A stretch of DNA of 64,000 nucleotides, from contig JAQPZY010001536.1 of assembly GCA_029931535.1 (NCBI GenBank), positions 3,578,501 through 3,642,500 on the forward strand, given 5' to 3'. A program made the translations under genes and the position numbers. Below are positions 1 to 11,920 of this stretch, piece after piece. Source of the stretch: Margaritifera margaritifera. Taxonomy: Eukaryota; Mollusca; Bivalvia; Unionida; Margaritiferidae. A model generated the notes under the pieces. It was not told the origin of the DNA, did not search any database, and worked only from the letters and a program-made list of their open reading frames with translations. Numbering within the stretch: position 1 is the first letter of the stretch; each line of letters starts with the position of its first letter.

Positions 1-261
1 CACACACACACACATACATTTCGGCAACGGCTAATCAATGAGTCTACCCGAGACCTCTGACAGTACTTATACCACAACCATTTCATTATGCATGCTAATT
101 AATATTTATCATCAATTATGATCTCTTAATATTACATTTTGGTGGAAAATTACAATTATGCTCTTTTTTATTCTTTCTTAAACTTCAAAATTTTATTCAT
201 GACTTCATGACACCAATGAATATGTCTGGCGAGTTGGATGACGTCATAATGTAAAAAGGTG

Positions 262-360
262 GATGACGCTATAATGTGCTAACGGACGGACGGCGGACCT
301 CAGACGACGGACAAAAGACCATCCCATGAGCTCTTCAGGTCTATGACCAGTAGAGCTAAT
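262..360 (+). repeat. Tandem-core family A element, 3' end fragment
   Basis: The sequence runs through a GGACGGACGG stretch into a near-palindrome around CTATGACCAG and ends in AGTAGAGCTAATAAAAAC. This is the same terminus as the larger copies ending near 7546, 37013 and 41473. The junction with upstream sequence at about 262 is abrupt, so an internal deletion removed the body of the element. Confidence 0.7.
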
Positions 361-1043
361 AAAAACTGTAAATATTTCCTAATGAAAAATCTTTACAGCA
401 AACGCAGCAAGATGTAATAAACTTGTCCAATTACCTTTTTGTTGCAATTAAATATTATCTTGTCTTCATACGCCATTTTCTTTCACAATGATCCATATTT
501 TTTAAAGATACATACAATTTGCAATATCAAAGGTTTTCCTAAAGGTCATGGTAACGTAGGAACTGTGTCTCTATTTTTAACGAAAAGGGGTATATGATTT
601 CAAATACTTTTCCCTCAAAATTGTACGGAGTTATGTTACTGATGTTTCTCCCATATACTATTATTTGTAAAGGTAACAGTTAAAAATATTTTTAATAATA
701 AATGAAACACTTACATGAGATTGGATGCAAGACGCGTAACCTTATCAACGACATATACCGCTTAACAATGACCTATAGGTCTTTACCGCTGCACGAAACA
801 CGGTCAGATGATCGGTCATTTGGAAAAAAAAGTCTAGATGGCAAAAACGGGATATATTTGCTTAAATTTAGCAAAACTAATAATATCTTTCAATTCTATA
901 ATGGGTTGAAATAAAGCTAAACTGGTTTATTTGACAACTTTATGAAAGATGCGTAATTTTGTTGAGGTTGATACATTACTGTCCTCCACTTCTCAAATAC
1001 CTTTTGTCATCCTGTAGGGTAACGCGGTGACGTAATATAAGGG

Positions 1044-1330
1044 TTTCGGACTAATGAACCTTCGGACCAATGAGCTCCTTGTTGTCAAAAACCATCGGAC
1101 CAAAGAACCTTCGAACTTGGGACCGTTTTAACCTTTTCCTTCGAAGTTATCAACCCTCGGATCAATGAACTTTGGGAATATTGATCCCTATATTCTTCAA
1201 ACTTGCAAACGTTTAGAACAATGGAACTTTGGGCTAAAATGTTCGAAAAATAGAGCTCTTGTACAAAAATAATTCGGACTTACGAACCTTCGGAGAAATG
1301 ATCCTTCGGAACATCGAGAAGTTACCAATC
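1044..1330. repeat. Degenerate short-unit minisatellite, TTCGGAC(T/C)AATGAAC type
   Basis: Variants of TTCGGACCAATGAACC recur with roughly 18-40 bp spacing. The same array lies at 8261-8865 in copy 2, where an additional inverted arm precedes it. No coding potential is seen. Confidence 0.7.
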
Positions 1331-1809
1331 TCGGTCAGTCATGAAAATCCTAAATAGGTTAACTAAGGAAAAATTATAGTATATAATAACATGTATTTAC
1401 ACCACTCTTGAACACATACAAACATCATACGTGTATCTACTTTGTTACCACATTTACTCATGTAAAACAATAACAACTGCAAACAGCGTACACCGGAAAT
1501 AGAGCAAATAAAATGGTTCTGTTTCTACATCACAAGTCCAATTGTAAATGTGACTTCATCTGTCTGTACATGAGACGCTATCAATTATTATTGCATGAAT
1601 TTCATTTGATTAGAGCATTTATGTTACATTCTCTAACCCTAACCCGACTTTTGAAGATTAACCTTTGCTAAGGGATAAGGGACCAATAATTTAATTTTCA
1701 CGGGGGAGGGGATGGGGGGCTGGGGCTGGGTCTTTCTTTTGAACCAGATTTGTTTTTGTTTAAAATTACCTCAAGATAATTTTTTTATCAACTAAAAAAA
1801 TGGATATAA

Positions 1810-3367
1810 TAGGGGTGAAACGATTCATCGATATATCGATACTTTTTCTATATCGAAACCGATATCGATACAAAAGGGGAAGAATCGTTACAAAACGACA
1901 CTTACTCTATGCAAGTTACTTTAATCTTCAGCAGTCGTGAATAATTATTAATTTGCCTTTTTATTCTTTAAATTGAGAATTCATCTGAGACAGCCGTAGC
2001 AAGTACATGCACTCATTTCAGTCAGTAAAAAAAAGAAAGAAAAAAAAAAAAAAACTATTGAGAACACCCACTCGCCTTCTACAAATGAACACAAGGTAAC
2101 TAGCTCACGTGGTTCGAAATCTGCCCCCTTCCCTTGCCCCAATTCCATGCTAATTATTTTATCCCATCTGCATCTTCAGCCACTGATAAGATATATAAAC
2201 GGAAAGAAGACATTTTAGATTTGATCCCCATGTATGATTTAAATACTTTGCTGATCATTTAATAACCACTTTTACGCGAAATTTATCTGTTGCATCGCAT
2301 CTTGTCTACTTGGACCAAATTGAAGGCTACACTTCCGGTGTGTCATGCAGTAAAACATGTTACATGCAATGCTGATTAGTGGTTATTGTTTGTTTAAGTC
2401 CAGGGTAAAACAATAACCACCAATCATAACTAACTGTAGCGTGTTCACTGCGTGACATACCGTAAATATTGGCATCCAAACTCTATCCAAATAGATACAA
2501 AGAAACATAGAAACTTCACACATAAGTGTATATTAAATGATCTGTAAAGTACTTAAATCGTACATGGGGAATAAGTTTGGAATGTCTCCTTTTACGTTGA
2601 TATATGTAATCAGCGACTGAACGTGTCGATATGATAAAAAAAAAAAAATAATAATAATAAAAATTAGCACAGAATCGGCAAGGGGGCAGATTCCAAACCG
2701 CACACGTTATAGCCACCTTGTCAATTTGTAGAAGGGGAGTGGGTGTTGTCAATAATTTCCTTTTCCGCTGACATAAACAAGTGCCTGTGGCCGCGGCAGT
2801 TGTTTTTGCGTCTGCAGGAAGTACAATGTGAAGGATTTGGTTGTTTGTCATCTCCGCTCCCACACTCGGACTTGTTCTAGATAAGATTTTCCTTGCACAA
2901 GGAAATTGCACTGTTTCTTCCGTTTTGAAGATAACCCGTAAATGCCTTCAAAATTTAAGTGAAGACATGAAATTGGTAATAAGATGTTTTAAAAATATTC
3001 ATTCAATGCAAAACAAAGGGCGTGGTGACCAGGTTGAGTCATGCATCTTTCTGAATGGAGCAGCCTGAAATGGGCTTAAAGCTTGAATAAAAATCACTAA
3101 CAGCTAACAGATAGTCTGTTTGGAAGTTTTTTTTTTTTATCTGGTCAAGGATGAGAATGGCGCATGAACAGATGATAAGTATATGTTTGTGTGTAATCTG
3201 CATACCAATATGTCAACACATAAAAAATGGAACCACCCTACCATTGACAGACTTTCTAAAGATGAAAAGACCATCAAGTTGATATGTGTATCGATAATGT
3301 ATCGTATCGTAGGGTGTGTATCGAGAATCGTATCGATATATGGCAGAGGTGCATCGTTTCACCCCTA
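1810..3367. mobile_element. hAT-type DNA transposon, non-autonomous foldback, 1,558 bp
   Basis: The element begins TAGGGGTGAAACGAT and ends ATCGTTTCACCCCTA, a terminal inverted repeat that continues imperfectly through ATCGATATATCGATAC-like sequence. It is flanked by GGATATAA on both sides (1802-1809 and 3368-3375). An 8-bp target duplication with a TAGGG-type end is the hAT superfamily signature. The interior is partly self-complementary: about 2052-2130 pairs with about 2678-2750, and a small hairpin is centred near 2395. There is no transposase-length frame. A 131-residue minus-strand frame at 2516-2911 has a run of Tyr and Phe encoded by A/T tracts and shows no transposase motif. It was probably mobilised in trans. 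Confidence 0.85.
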
Positions 3368-4216
3368 GGATATAAGTCTTTTTGTCTGCAAATCAGAGAA
3401 AAAATATTTATTTTTCATTTCTTTTTCAAGCTGATAGTCGGTCGAAAATTACAATTATGCCCTTTTTATTCTGTATTAAACTTCATAATTTTATTCATGA
3501 CTTCATGACGCCAATGAATATATCTGGCGAGTTGGATGACGTCATAATGTAAAAAGTTGGATGACTCCATAATAACAAGAAGTCAATTTCATTCAAGTCT
3601 TGTATTTCGGAGAGACAAAATTTAGTTAATCGTTCTGTTTTATCCCCATCTTGCAAACATATTTTCTTGTGATATTTGTATAAAAAAAGAGTCATTCTGT
3701 TTATTGTATATGATAATTTTATGATCTGAACTTCTCAAAAAATAGTTGTCTTTAAACGAATATTTTGAAATTTAGTCTTCAAATTGTACAGAGACATCAA
3801 TCTGGGCATTGTACCGTTTCCATTTTCAGTATGCATCTGCATGTAAGTGATATTTATATTTTAGGCTTCATAAATTTTAATTCTGTCAATCAATGTATTC
3901 TAGTAGCATTGGTGTGTAACCAAATTTCGCGATTCCTACATTATCAAATTTCAGCTGTATTCATCTGTGGACTTGACATAGATGTTGATTCTGCTGCTCA
4001 TAAAGCATACATGTAATATTGTTTCAGAATTAACAATTATTTCTATAATTTGTTACTTTCATGACTTAAGAACACTCATAATGGAATACATTTTTCGTTG
4101 TTAAAATAAGACAAATTCCTACGTTATCTATGGCCAGGTAATACTATGAAATTCTAAGATGCATTGAAACGATCAGTGTTTATATTAATTTTGTTAATAT
4201 TGTCGGTGTAGTGGAA

Positions 4217-4218
<2 letters not shown>

Positions 4219-4308
<90 letters not shown>
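4219..4308. repeat. (TA)n microsatellite
   Basis: About 90 bp of uninterrupted TA dinucleotide. Confidence 0.98.
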
Positions 4309-4312
<4 letters not shown>

Positions 4313-4663
4313 ACTTGTGAAAACTGACCAAAATATTACAGAATACACAGAATGTCCACATTGATAATGCGTGTGTGTCAACAACAACTACAACAGCAGC
4401 AACACCCTTTACACCATTAATAATAATACGGTGACGATGGTTTCTGTCAAATATTCTTATTTACAAACACAGCAAAATTCTCCCGGTGTCTTAGAGAAAT
4501 TTCAACCGATCTAAATTTCACTCCTAGGTGGAAAATCTACATAGAAACTTTTCTCTTGGGTTAATAATTTATCACAGAATTCTCACCCCACCGATGTAAA
4601 CCCCCTCCTCCCGATGATGATTTTAACAACACCGAGAAAACAACAATGACACTACAACTAGAC

Positions 4664-4664
<1 letters not shown>

Positions 4665-4702
<38 letters not shown>

Positions 4703-4732
4703 CAACAACAACAACAACAATAATAATAATAA
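4665..4732. repeat. (TAA)n/(CAA)n compound microsatellite
   Basis: A TAA tract followed by a CAA tract and then TAA again. Confidence 0.95.
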
Positions 4733-6044
4733 ATCACACCCATCAACACAACAAATGTCTTCCTTGCCATACATATGGGTGTATTTTCTAGATTTCTGTA
4801 TTAACTTCAAAGATATTGAGGGCTCTGCAGGTTGACAGTGCCATATAACAAGCGCACTGACGCCATAACTATTGAAAGTATTGAAGTATTATATTGATAT
4901 CATTGAAAATTCACAACTTTTGAAAAATTATTATATTTATATACATGTAATTGAAAATTCGATTCAATGCCCCTCCCCATTAACTTCATACTCATATAAG
5001 CATTACATACATATTCAAGACTGCTATTGTATACATTAAGAACGGGGGGGGGGGGGGGACGGGGGCGGGGTAGGTTTTATTAAAGAATTTTCGCCCATGA
5101 GTGAAAAGTCTATGGAAGTGAAAAGTTCCATTCGACACTGGCAGTCTAGTGGTCTATCGGATAACAAAATGAAACGTTTATTCTTAAAATGCTATTTCGC
5201 AAGGTAAACCTAATTTTTCATATATATTTTTTTCTAGAAATATATCCAAGTACTAAACCATTTGTCAAATTTTCACCAATCTAGCCTACAAAGTGTCACT
5301 AATCTAGCCTACAAAGTGTCACTAAAATCCCTAAATCTCAAATATCTGACCCAATTTAGAAACGTACTCCCCAAAAATAAGTCACACTAAAAACGTTCAA
5401 GGTACTGCCCATCTACACTAGCTAATTACATAGCCTCGCCCTTCTGGCGTTCTATGGTAAGAAGTGATGACAAGCTTCATCCTTTTATTCTACTTCTGAG
5501 AATATCCCCTTTTTGTATTTTTTTTCAATAATTTTGCAAATAAATATTTAAATAAATAAATAAATAAAAATTAAACAAGAGTTGCTCATTTACACCAAAC
5601 ACATATTTAGACCATTTAATTAAAGTTAAATTCTATCCATGGTGTAGGAGAAGTGGTAACAAGATTTTTTATTCACGGACAGACAGATGTATTGAAGGAT
5701 TGACGAACTCACGGACTGACAAACGGACATGTCTATGTGGGGATATAAAAATCCTAACATGCTTATATGTTTTTCAGATGTAATTTTTAACTGCTTTGTA
5801 AACTTTATTCCGATATAGTGCTTATTTCTTGTATTAAATTGGCAGTTACAACTAAAGCGATCCAGAACATGATTTGCCTGCCAAAAAGTCGATTCCTACT
5901 TTACCATACGAACTTCAGATGCTGCTTCAATGTTTAGATTCTGAATATGTAAAATATTCTTTGCTATTTCACTTACGTACACCTTATTTTAATATTGTGG
6001 GTTAGAGTGATGACTGTTCATAATTCAAACAAAATCCATGTCCA

Positions 6045-7546
6045 CAATAACAAGAGTTCATCAAAGGGACGACCGATCTACAGGCTGAAAAGAATTTCCA
6101 AGAATTCAAGATAAGACCATTTATTCCTTGTAACTGCTGAGTGTTGAAACCATCTTTGATATTCTTCAGCGATAACAAGATTTTCAAATTAGCTGCTGTG
6201 GTGGACATATTGGATGTCAACAAGGCATCGTAAAAGGTCTTCCAGTGGAAACTCCATGTTGATATGATTTTCCGTTTTGAATGAGCAACGATAACACCAT
6301 TTTTAAGATGGATGCCATGGTGGCCATATTCCATATCAGACTGGCACCATTTCTATTTAGTACCAACTAGACACCATAAGAAGTCTTTTGGTGAAAGCGC
6401 AATGTCGATATGACCAGCCATATAGAAGAAGTAGTGACAACAAGATTTTGAAGATGGCCCTTGTGGCAGTCATGTTAGAAGTCGTATCGGCACCATTTTC
6501 ATTTACGACCAACTAGACACGGAAGAAGTCTTTCAGTGAAAACCTCATGCTGATATGACCATTCATTCAGGAGAAATAGTGATAACAAGATTTTCGATAT
6601 GACATCAATTGCAGGCAAACTAATTGTATGAACAGCACCATTAGGACCAACTAGACATCATAAGAAGTTATTTAGTAAACATTCGATGTTGGTACGACCA
6701 TCCATTCAGGAGGAATAGCGACATGATTTTCAAGATGGCCGTTGTTGTGGCCATATTGGACGTCAGATAGACACCATTTTCATATTTGACTAACACTACA
6801 TCATAAGAAGTCTTCTGGTGACCACACCATGGCTATATTACTTTTCATTCAGAAGGATTAGCAATAAAAAGATTTTCAAGATAGCCACTGTGGCGACCAT
6901 TTTGGACATCAGATCGGCACCGTTAACATTTTGGACCGACTACACACAATAAAAAGTCTTCTCGTGAAAATCCCATGGGAATATTACATTTCGTTTAGAA
7001 GTAGCGATAACAAGAGTTTCAAGATGGCCACTGTGTGGGCCATGCTGGATATCAGATTGACACCATTTTCATTCAGGACCAACTAGACATAATAAGAATT
7101 CTTCCGGTGAAAACCCCATTTCAATATGACTTTCTATTCAGGAGGAGTAGCGCTAAGAAGATTTTCAAGATGGCTGCTGTGGTGACCCTTTAGGACGTCA
7201 GATCGGCCCCATTTTCATTTAGATTCAACTAGGCATCATGAAAAGTCTTTTAGTGAAAACCCCATGCTGATATGACCATCCACGCAGGAGGAATAGCGAT
7301 AACAAGTTTTTCAAGATGGCCACTGTGGCGGGCATATTGGATGTCCGAGAGGCATAATTTTCATTTAGGACCACCTAGACCATGGGATCAATGCGTGCGG
7401 AAAGTTTCATGGCAATCCTCCAAGAGGTTTAGGAGGAGTATCGATAACAAACTTGTGCTAACGGACGGACGGCGGACCTCAGACAACGGACAAAAGACCA
7501 TCCCATGAGCTCTTCAGGTCTATGACCAGTAGAGCTAATAAAAACC
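6045..7546 (+). repeat. Tandem-core family A element, about 1.5 kb
   Basis: The core is a degenerate tandem repeat of about 150-180 bp. Each unit contains phrases such as ATAACAAGATTTTCAAGATGG, GGACCAACTAGACATCATAA and AGTCTT..GTGAAAACCCCATG. The 3' end carries GGACGGACGG and the hairpin around GGTCTATGACCAG before GAGCTAATAAAAAC. Weak reading frames occur along the units, but the shared features are nucleotide motifs, and frames are broken between units, so I do not call a gene. Other copies lie at 35485-37013 and 38940-41473, with fragments at 262-360 and about 28680-28775. Confidence 0.85.
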
Positions 7547-8260
7547 ATAAATATTTCCTAATGAAAAATCTTTACAGCAAACACAGCAAGATGTAATAAA
7601 CTTGTCCAATTACCTTTTTGTTGCAATTAAACATTATCTTGTCTTCATTTCTTTCACAATGATCCATATTTTTTAAAGATACATACAATTTGCAGTATCA
7701 AAGGTTTTCCTACAGGTCATGGTAACGTAGGAACTGTGTCTCTATTTTAAACGAAAAGGGGTATATGATTTCAAATACTTTTCCCCCCAAATTGTACGGA
7801 GTTATGTTACTGATTTTCTCTCACATACTATTATTTGTAAAGGTAACAATTTTAAGCAAGAAATGCGGATAATAATGGAGATTTTAACAGTTCAAAATTT
7901 GTTAATAATAAATGGAACACTTACATGAGATTGGATGCAAGACGCATAACCTTATTAACGACATATACCGCTTAACAATGACGTTTAGGTCTTTACCGCT
8001 GTACGAAACACGGTCAGTTGAACGGTCATTTGGAAAAAAGTCTGGATGGCAAAAACGGGATATATTTGCTTAAATTTAGCAAAACTAATAATATCTTTCA
8101 ATTCTATAATGGGTTGAAATAAAGCTAAACTGGTTTATTTGACAACTTTATGAAAGATGCGTAAGTTTTTTTTAAATTTTGAGGTTGATACATTACTGTC
8201 CTCCACTTCTCAAATATCTTTTGTCATCCTGTGGGGTAACGCGGTGACTTAATATAGGGG

Positions 8261-8865
8261 TTACATTTCGATAGTCTGAAGGTTCTATGGTACGAAAAAA
8301 AGGCTCAGTGGCCCTAAGGTTCACTGGTAAAAAGGTGCCTTAGACAGAAGGTTGATTGATCCGAAAGAAGGATTCAATTTTCCGAAGGTTCAGTGGTTCG
8401 AAGGTACGTTAGTCCGAAAGTTCATTAGTCCGAAACAAGGATTCAATAGTCCCAAAGTGCGTTAGCCCGAAGATTCAAATCGAATGAAAGAATGGAAATA
8501 TTGAATGTTCGAACCAATGAACCCATTCTCAAATGCCTTCGGAATTGTGAACCATTTTTCAAATATTTTCGGACTAATGCACCTTCGGACCAATGAGCTC
8601 CTTTTTGTCAAAAACCATCGGAACAAAGAACCTTCGAACTTGGGACCGTTTTAACCTTTTCCTTCGAAGTTATCAACCCTCGGATCAATGAACTTTGGGA
8701 ATATTGATCCCCATATTCTTCAAACTTGCAAACTTTCAGAGCAATGGAACTTTGGGCTAAAATGTTCGAAAAATAGAGCTCTTGTACAAAAATAGTTCGG
8801 ACTTATGAACCTTCGGAGAAATGATCCTTCAGAACATCGAGCAGTTACCAATCTGGGTCAGTCAT
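8261..8865. repeat. Foldback minisatellite
   Basis: The first half (about 8261-8500) carries the short unit as CCGAAGGTTCATTAGT-like sequence and the second half (about 8505-8865) carries its reverse complement, TTCGGACTAATGAACC-like, so the array is an inverted pair. Only the second half is present in segmental copy 1. Confidence 0.65.
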
Positions 8866-9696
8866 GAAAACCCTAAATAGGTTAACTTGGGAAAAATTAT
8901 ATATAGTATATAAAAACATGTATTGACACCACTATTGAACACATACAAAAATTATACGTGTATCTACTTTGTTACCACATTTACTCACGTAAAACAATAA
9001 CAACTGCAAACAGCGTACACCGGAAATAGTAAATAAAATGGTTCTGTTTCTACATCACAAGTTTAATTGTAAATGTGACTTCATCAGTCTGTACACGAGA
9101 CGCTATCAATTATTCTTGCATGAATTTAATTTAATTAGAGCAGTTATGTTACATTCTCTATTTACCTACTAATACTATTGAAAAATTTCAATGGATAGCA
9201 ATGACGTTGCTGGAAAATCTTACCTTTTTATAGATTTCTCCGCAATGTTTTAAATTTTGAATTGTGGTTGTATTTCCCTGATTATACTGTTTCCATATTT
9301 TTGGTGCAAAATTGCTACGTATTTCCTGTATATAGATTTACTTTGAGTGAGATGTTCTCACAGGCCTACTGGTATTACTTAATGTTTTGCAATCACTCAG
9401 ACTTATGCTGATAACCCTTCTATTGAATGTATGTAATGAAACAAGGAGATTGTAGTAAGGGTTGATTGACATGTCGGAACTAGCAATTGATGTTCCGGTC
9501 TACGCGCGTACGAAGTTCTTGTGTATATATCATATAAAGTTTTGTGACTCATAAGTAATCTTCTCTAGGTGCATCTTTGGAGGATTAACTTTTGAAAAGG
9601 AATAAGGGGGGAGGGGGGCTGGGATTTTCTTTTGAACCAGGGTTGTTTTTTTAAAAATGTACTTCAAGATCATTTTTTTGAATCAACTAAAATAAC

Positions 9697-9704
9697 GGAT
9701 ATAA
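9697..9704. other. Unoccupied hAT target site in the duplicate
   Basis: GGATATAA occurs once here, in sequence that matches both flanks of the hAT element of copy 1: ATCAACTAAAATAAC before it and a T-rich stretch leading to a CAAATCAG motif after it. It is the paralogous pre-insertion site. Confidence 0.8.
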
Positions 9705-10003
9705 TAAGTCCTTTTTTTCCCTACAAATCAGAGCAAGAATATTTCTTTTTCAAGCTAACCAGGAGCCGGAAATTAAAAATCCCCTAAATCCCCCCCCCCC
9801 CCACTATTTAATAGTCAGTTCCTAATAGCTACTGTGTAGTAACTATTTACTATCTGAAAAAACCTACCCCCCCAAAAAAAAAACAACATATTATCCGAAG
9901 AAGTAAAATAGACCCCCCCCCCAAGCAACAACATCACTGGCAACTTTGTACACCCTCTTGTTCATCATAGCAATATATTAGTCATTTTCATCATCAGAAG
10001 ATC

Positions 10004-10007
<4 letters not shown>

Positions 10008-10087
<80 letters not shown>
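10008..10087. repeat. (TA)n microsatellite
   Basis: About 80 bp of TA dinucleotide just upstream of the outer virus-like element. Confidence 0.97.
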
Positions 10088-10092
<5 letters not shown>

Positions 10093-10224
10093 CATACAAA
10101 GTTTTGTGACGCAAAACTAATCTTCTCTAGGTGCATTAGGTGCATCTTTTGAGGATTAACTTTTGATAATGGATAAGGGACCGACAACTTTACTTTTGCG
10201 TAGCTCATCGTGCTTGTGAGAAGT

Positions 10225-10604
10225 GCATACAAGTACCTATATTTTTCACTGTCCCAATTGTAGTAAGATTCCAGGAGGATGAGAGAAAATCTTTCGAGGT
10301 TTTCGTACTCTTGTCGATTTTGCCGAATGGAATTTAGATCCTACTGACGATACTTGGAGCGAAGAGGACATCCAGCTTTACGGGAACTGTCATCGATACG
10401 CTACAGTCATGGCTCACAATTTCTCACGATACTACGGACAATTTCTTCAGAACAAGGTACCAAATGTCCAACAGTCGTCATGAACGGAACCAAACTTATC
10501 TACATGAAAGTGGGACAAGTACAGTTTAAAGATTTCACGAGTTATTTCGCCATGCCTTTGAGTAGGATACCTAAAACATTTGGAATGACAGAAATAGCAA
10601 AAGG
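10225..10604 (+). pseudogene. Outer element: protein-primed family B DNA polymerase, 5' fragment
   Basis: This is a degenerate piece of the exonuclease-side half of a type-B DNA polymerase of the Maverick/Polinton and adintovirus group, which replicates linear virus-like DNA. Around 10405-10450 one frame reads AHNFSRYYGQF, matching the Exo II region (HN..GYDG.F), with Tyr where the catalytic Asp is expected. After a frame change, the continuous frame 10354-10671 carries VVMNGTKLIYMKV and then MPLSRIPKTFGM just before 10604. The reading frame then runs into the inserted element. The gene resumes at 19099 on the other side of the insert, in the same frame if the insert and one copy of the 6-bp duplication are ignored. 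The start codon and upstream part are missing: similarity fades near 10200. It is non-functional because of frameshifts, the lost Asp and the insertion. Confidence 0.82.
10599..10604. repeat. Target-site duplication, left copy (AAAAGG)
   Basis: AAAAGG immediately precedes the inner element and is repeated at 19099-19104 immediately after it. Six base pairs is the length typical of the integrase-generated duplication of Maverick/Polinton elements. Confidence 0.9.
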
Positions 10605-11011
10605 AGTAGTAATATGTGGGTACTGGGGCCCCTATGGGACCCTCTATGTTAAAAAGGTCAAAGGAATATAGGCCCAAGATTTATAGACCCGTACAAAAAT
10701 GGAACAGGGTGGGTCTCTCTGGGTCCAATCTGGAACAGGCGTGGGCCTCTCTGGTCCCGTACGGGAATCTGGAATAGGCGTGGGCCTCTCTACGGGAATG
10801 GATCAGGGAGGGAAAACACACACACACACACACATTTTCTTTTGTTTCTTCTGGAGTGGTCTTGGAGAAAACCGGTAAAGCTCTACGAGACAAGCGGTGG
10901 TATATATACCCTAAGAGTGGATTGAAATGAACTACCAATCCAAGCGCGCGTTACAAGCGAGTAGGTTTTTCTTCCAATGGGAAGAGAGCGGGGGTGTGAC
11001 GTATTCTGGAG

Positions 11012-11019
11012 TATAAAGG
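11012..11019 (+). promoter_or_regulatory. TATA box of the left coiled-coil gene
   Basis: TATAAAGG lies 39 bp before the ATG at 11058 and is preserved in the right arm. Confidence 0.65.
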
Positions 11020-11057
11020 CATCACAGCGTTCGTAGGGTTTTACCTTGAGCGACATA

Positions 11058-11640
11058 ATGGAGACAACGACGAGTATGTATTGGGGTGAGCCTGCGACGA
11101 CCACAGCAGCGAATGCCGTAGTGAACTTAGATTTTTGGGATTTTCTGTCTTCTTCTCAAGAATTTATGCCTGAAACCACCACGACTGCTATACCAGCCTC
11201 TTTGCCTGTCATGGACTATTTTAAAAAGAGGCAACAAACAAGAAGAACTGGAAATATTTTTACAACGTCAGAGAGAAGCCGAAGAAGTTTTTCTTCAGCA
11301 AGAAGAGGAAAGAAGAAAGCAAGAAAAAGAAATAAGAAAGTTAGAAGAGGAGAAGTGTGAAGGACAGAAGGAAAACAAAACGGTGAGTGTGTTACAAGAC
11401 ATTTTAGCGGAGTTAAAAAATCTGAGAAACCTGTATCAGTATTCTTTAACTCAACCAAAAAGAAAGAGACCATCACGGGCTAAACATGCTAAACCCATCA
11501 TTACTAGTGAGATGTTATCACCACTACCACCATTCACTACTACTACTAGCACCAAAGCAGCAGCAGCAGGAGGAGGAGGAATATGAGTGGGTCGTGGAAA
11601 AGGATTGCGACAGTTGAAGTTGATCATGTCCAGTCCATAA
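11058..11640 (+). CDS. Inner element: coiled-coil protein, left copy (frame change and premature stop)
   Basis: I do not recognise the family. From the ATG (METTTSMYWGEP) the first frame is rich in Thr and Ala and includes a segment NLDFWDFLSSSQEF, reaching MDYFKKR near 11230. The coding signal then continues in the next frame as a strongly charged coiled coil (LEIFLQRQREAEEVFLQQEE and on), a leucine-rich LQDILAELKNLRNLYQYS, and a basic PKRKRPSRAKHAKP that could be a nuclear localisation signal, ending in a Thr/Ala/Gly-rich tail. The frame change lies at TTTTAAAAAG and is shared by both arms. In this arm a G-to-T change makes a TGA at 11584-11586; without it the frame would end at TAA 11638-11640. 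A histone-type stem-loop starts 31 nt after that stop. The zinc-knuckle gene is convergent. Confidence 0.6.
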
Positions 11641-11671
11641 GTTTGTTTAACAAACAAACAAACACCCCAAC

Positions 11672-11687
11672 GGTCCTTTTCAGGGCC
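11672..11687 (+). terminator. Histone-type 3' stem-loop (left arm)
   Basis: GGTCCT-TTTC-AGGGCC forms a 6-bp stem (one G-U pair) and a 4-nt UUUC loop, followed by ACCCA. This matches the metazoan histone mRNA 3' stem-loop. AGAAAAGA at 11700-11707, 12 nt downstream, resembles the purine-rich histone downstream element bound by U7 snRNA. It follows the coiled-coil gene. Confidence 0.85.
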
Positions 11688-11920
11688 ACCCAGATCTCTA
11701 GAAAAGATGATCATTCATTTTGCCAAAAAAATCAATTAAAACTTTAAACCCATTCCTTGGTTTGTGTAAGAGTGAGCGAGTGCGTGCGTGCGTGCGTCCA
11801 TACTCTAAAAAAACCCCAAAAGACACTTACTTTTTTTCCATTCTGGTCTATTCTCTATTTTTTTTTTTTACATAATAATTCACCATGAACATAACACCAC
11901 ACTCAAAAAAAGTTCATTGT

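Larger units (their letters stand above)
1..3436. repeat. Tandem segmental duplication, copy 1 (partial)
   Basis: Positions about 150-262 match 3437-3568, 262-1640 match about 7454-9150, and 1650-1809 plus 3368-3430 match about 9568-9760, all in the same order and orientation. The window therefore opens inside the first of two tandem copies of a multi-kilobase unit. Copy 1 lacks about 3.9 kb present in copy 2 (including a complete tandem-core element at 6.0-7.5 kb) and carries a transposon at 1810-3367 that copy 2 lacks. A short open frame at 702-914 recurs in degenerate form near 7912-8110; I see no recognisable domain in it and regard it as part of the repeat. Confidence 0.85.
3569..6044. 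other. Gene-free AT-rich stretch with simple repeats
   Basis: I see no coding region here. It contains a (TA)n tract at 4219-4308, TAA and CAA tracts near 4665-4732, a G run near 5046-5059 and TAAA repeats near 5550. The longest frames are short and fall in simple sequence. Confidence 0.6.
3437..9770. repeat. Tandem segmental duplication, copy 2
   Basis: This is the second copy of the unit. It starts at the junction where 3430-3450 resembles 145-165 and runs to about 9770. It contains a full family A element (6045-7546), the 702-914-like frame in degraded form, the foldback minisatellite (8261-8865) and the unoccupied hAT site (9697-9704). Confidence 0.75.
9150..10198. other. Gene-free stretch flanking the virus-like element
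   Basis: Holds the end of segmental copy 2, poly-C and poly-A runs near 9788-9930, a (TA)n tract and a local duplication (about 9520-9610 resembles about 10085-10170, both ending in GAGGATTAACTTTTG). No gene is seen. Similarity to the duplicated host sequence ends near 10197, which I take as the truncated left edge of the outer virus-like element. Confidence 0.55.

Noticed and set aside
2516..2911. 131-residue frame inside the hAT element as a transposase
   Set aside because: It contains low-complexity Tyr/Phe runs and no hAT or BED-finger motif.
4154..4387. Open frame with a Tyr-Ile repeat
   Set aside because: Translation of the (TA)n microsatellite.
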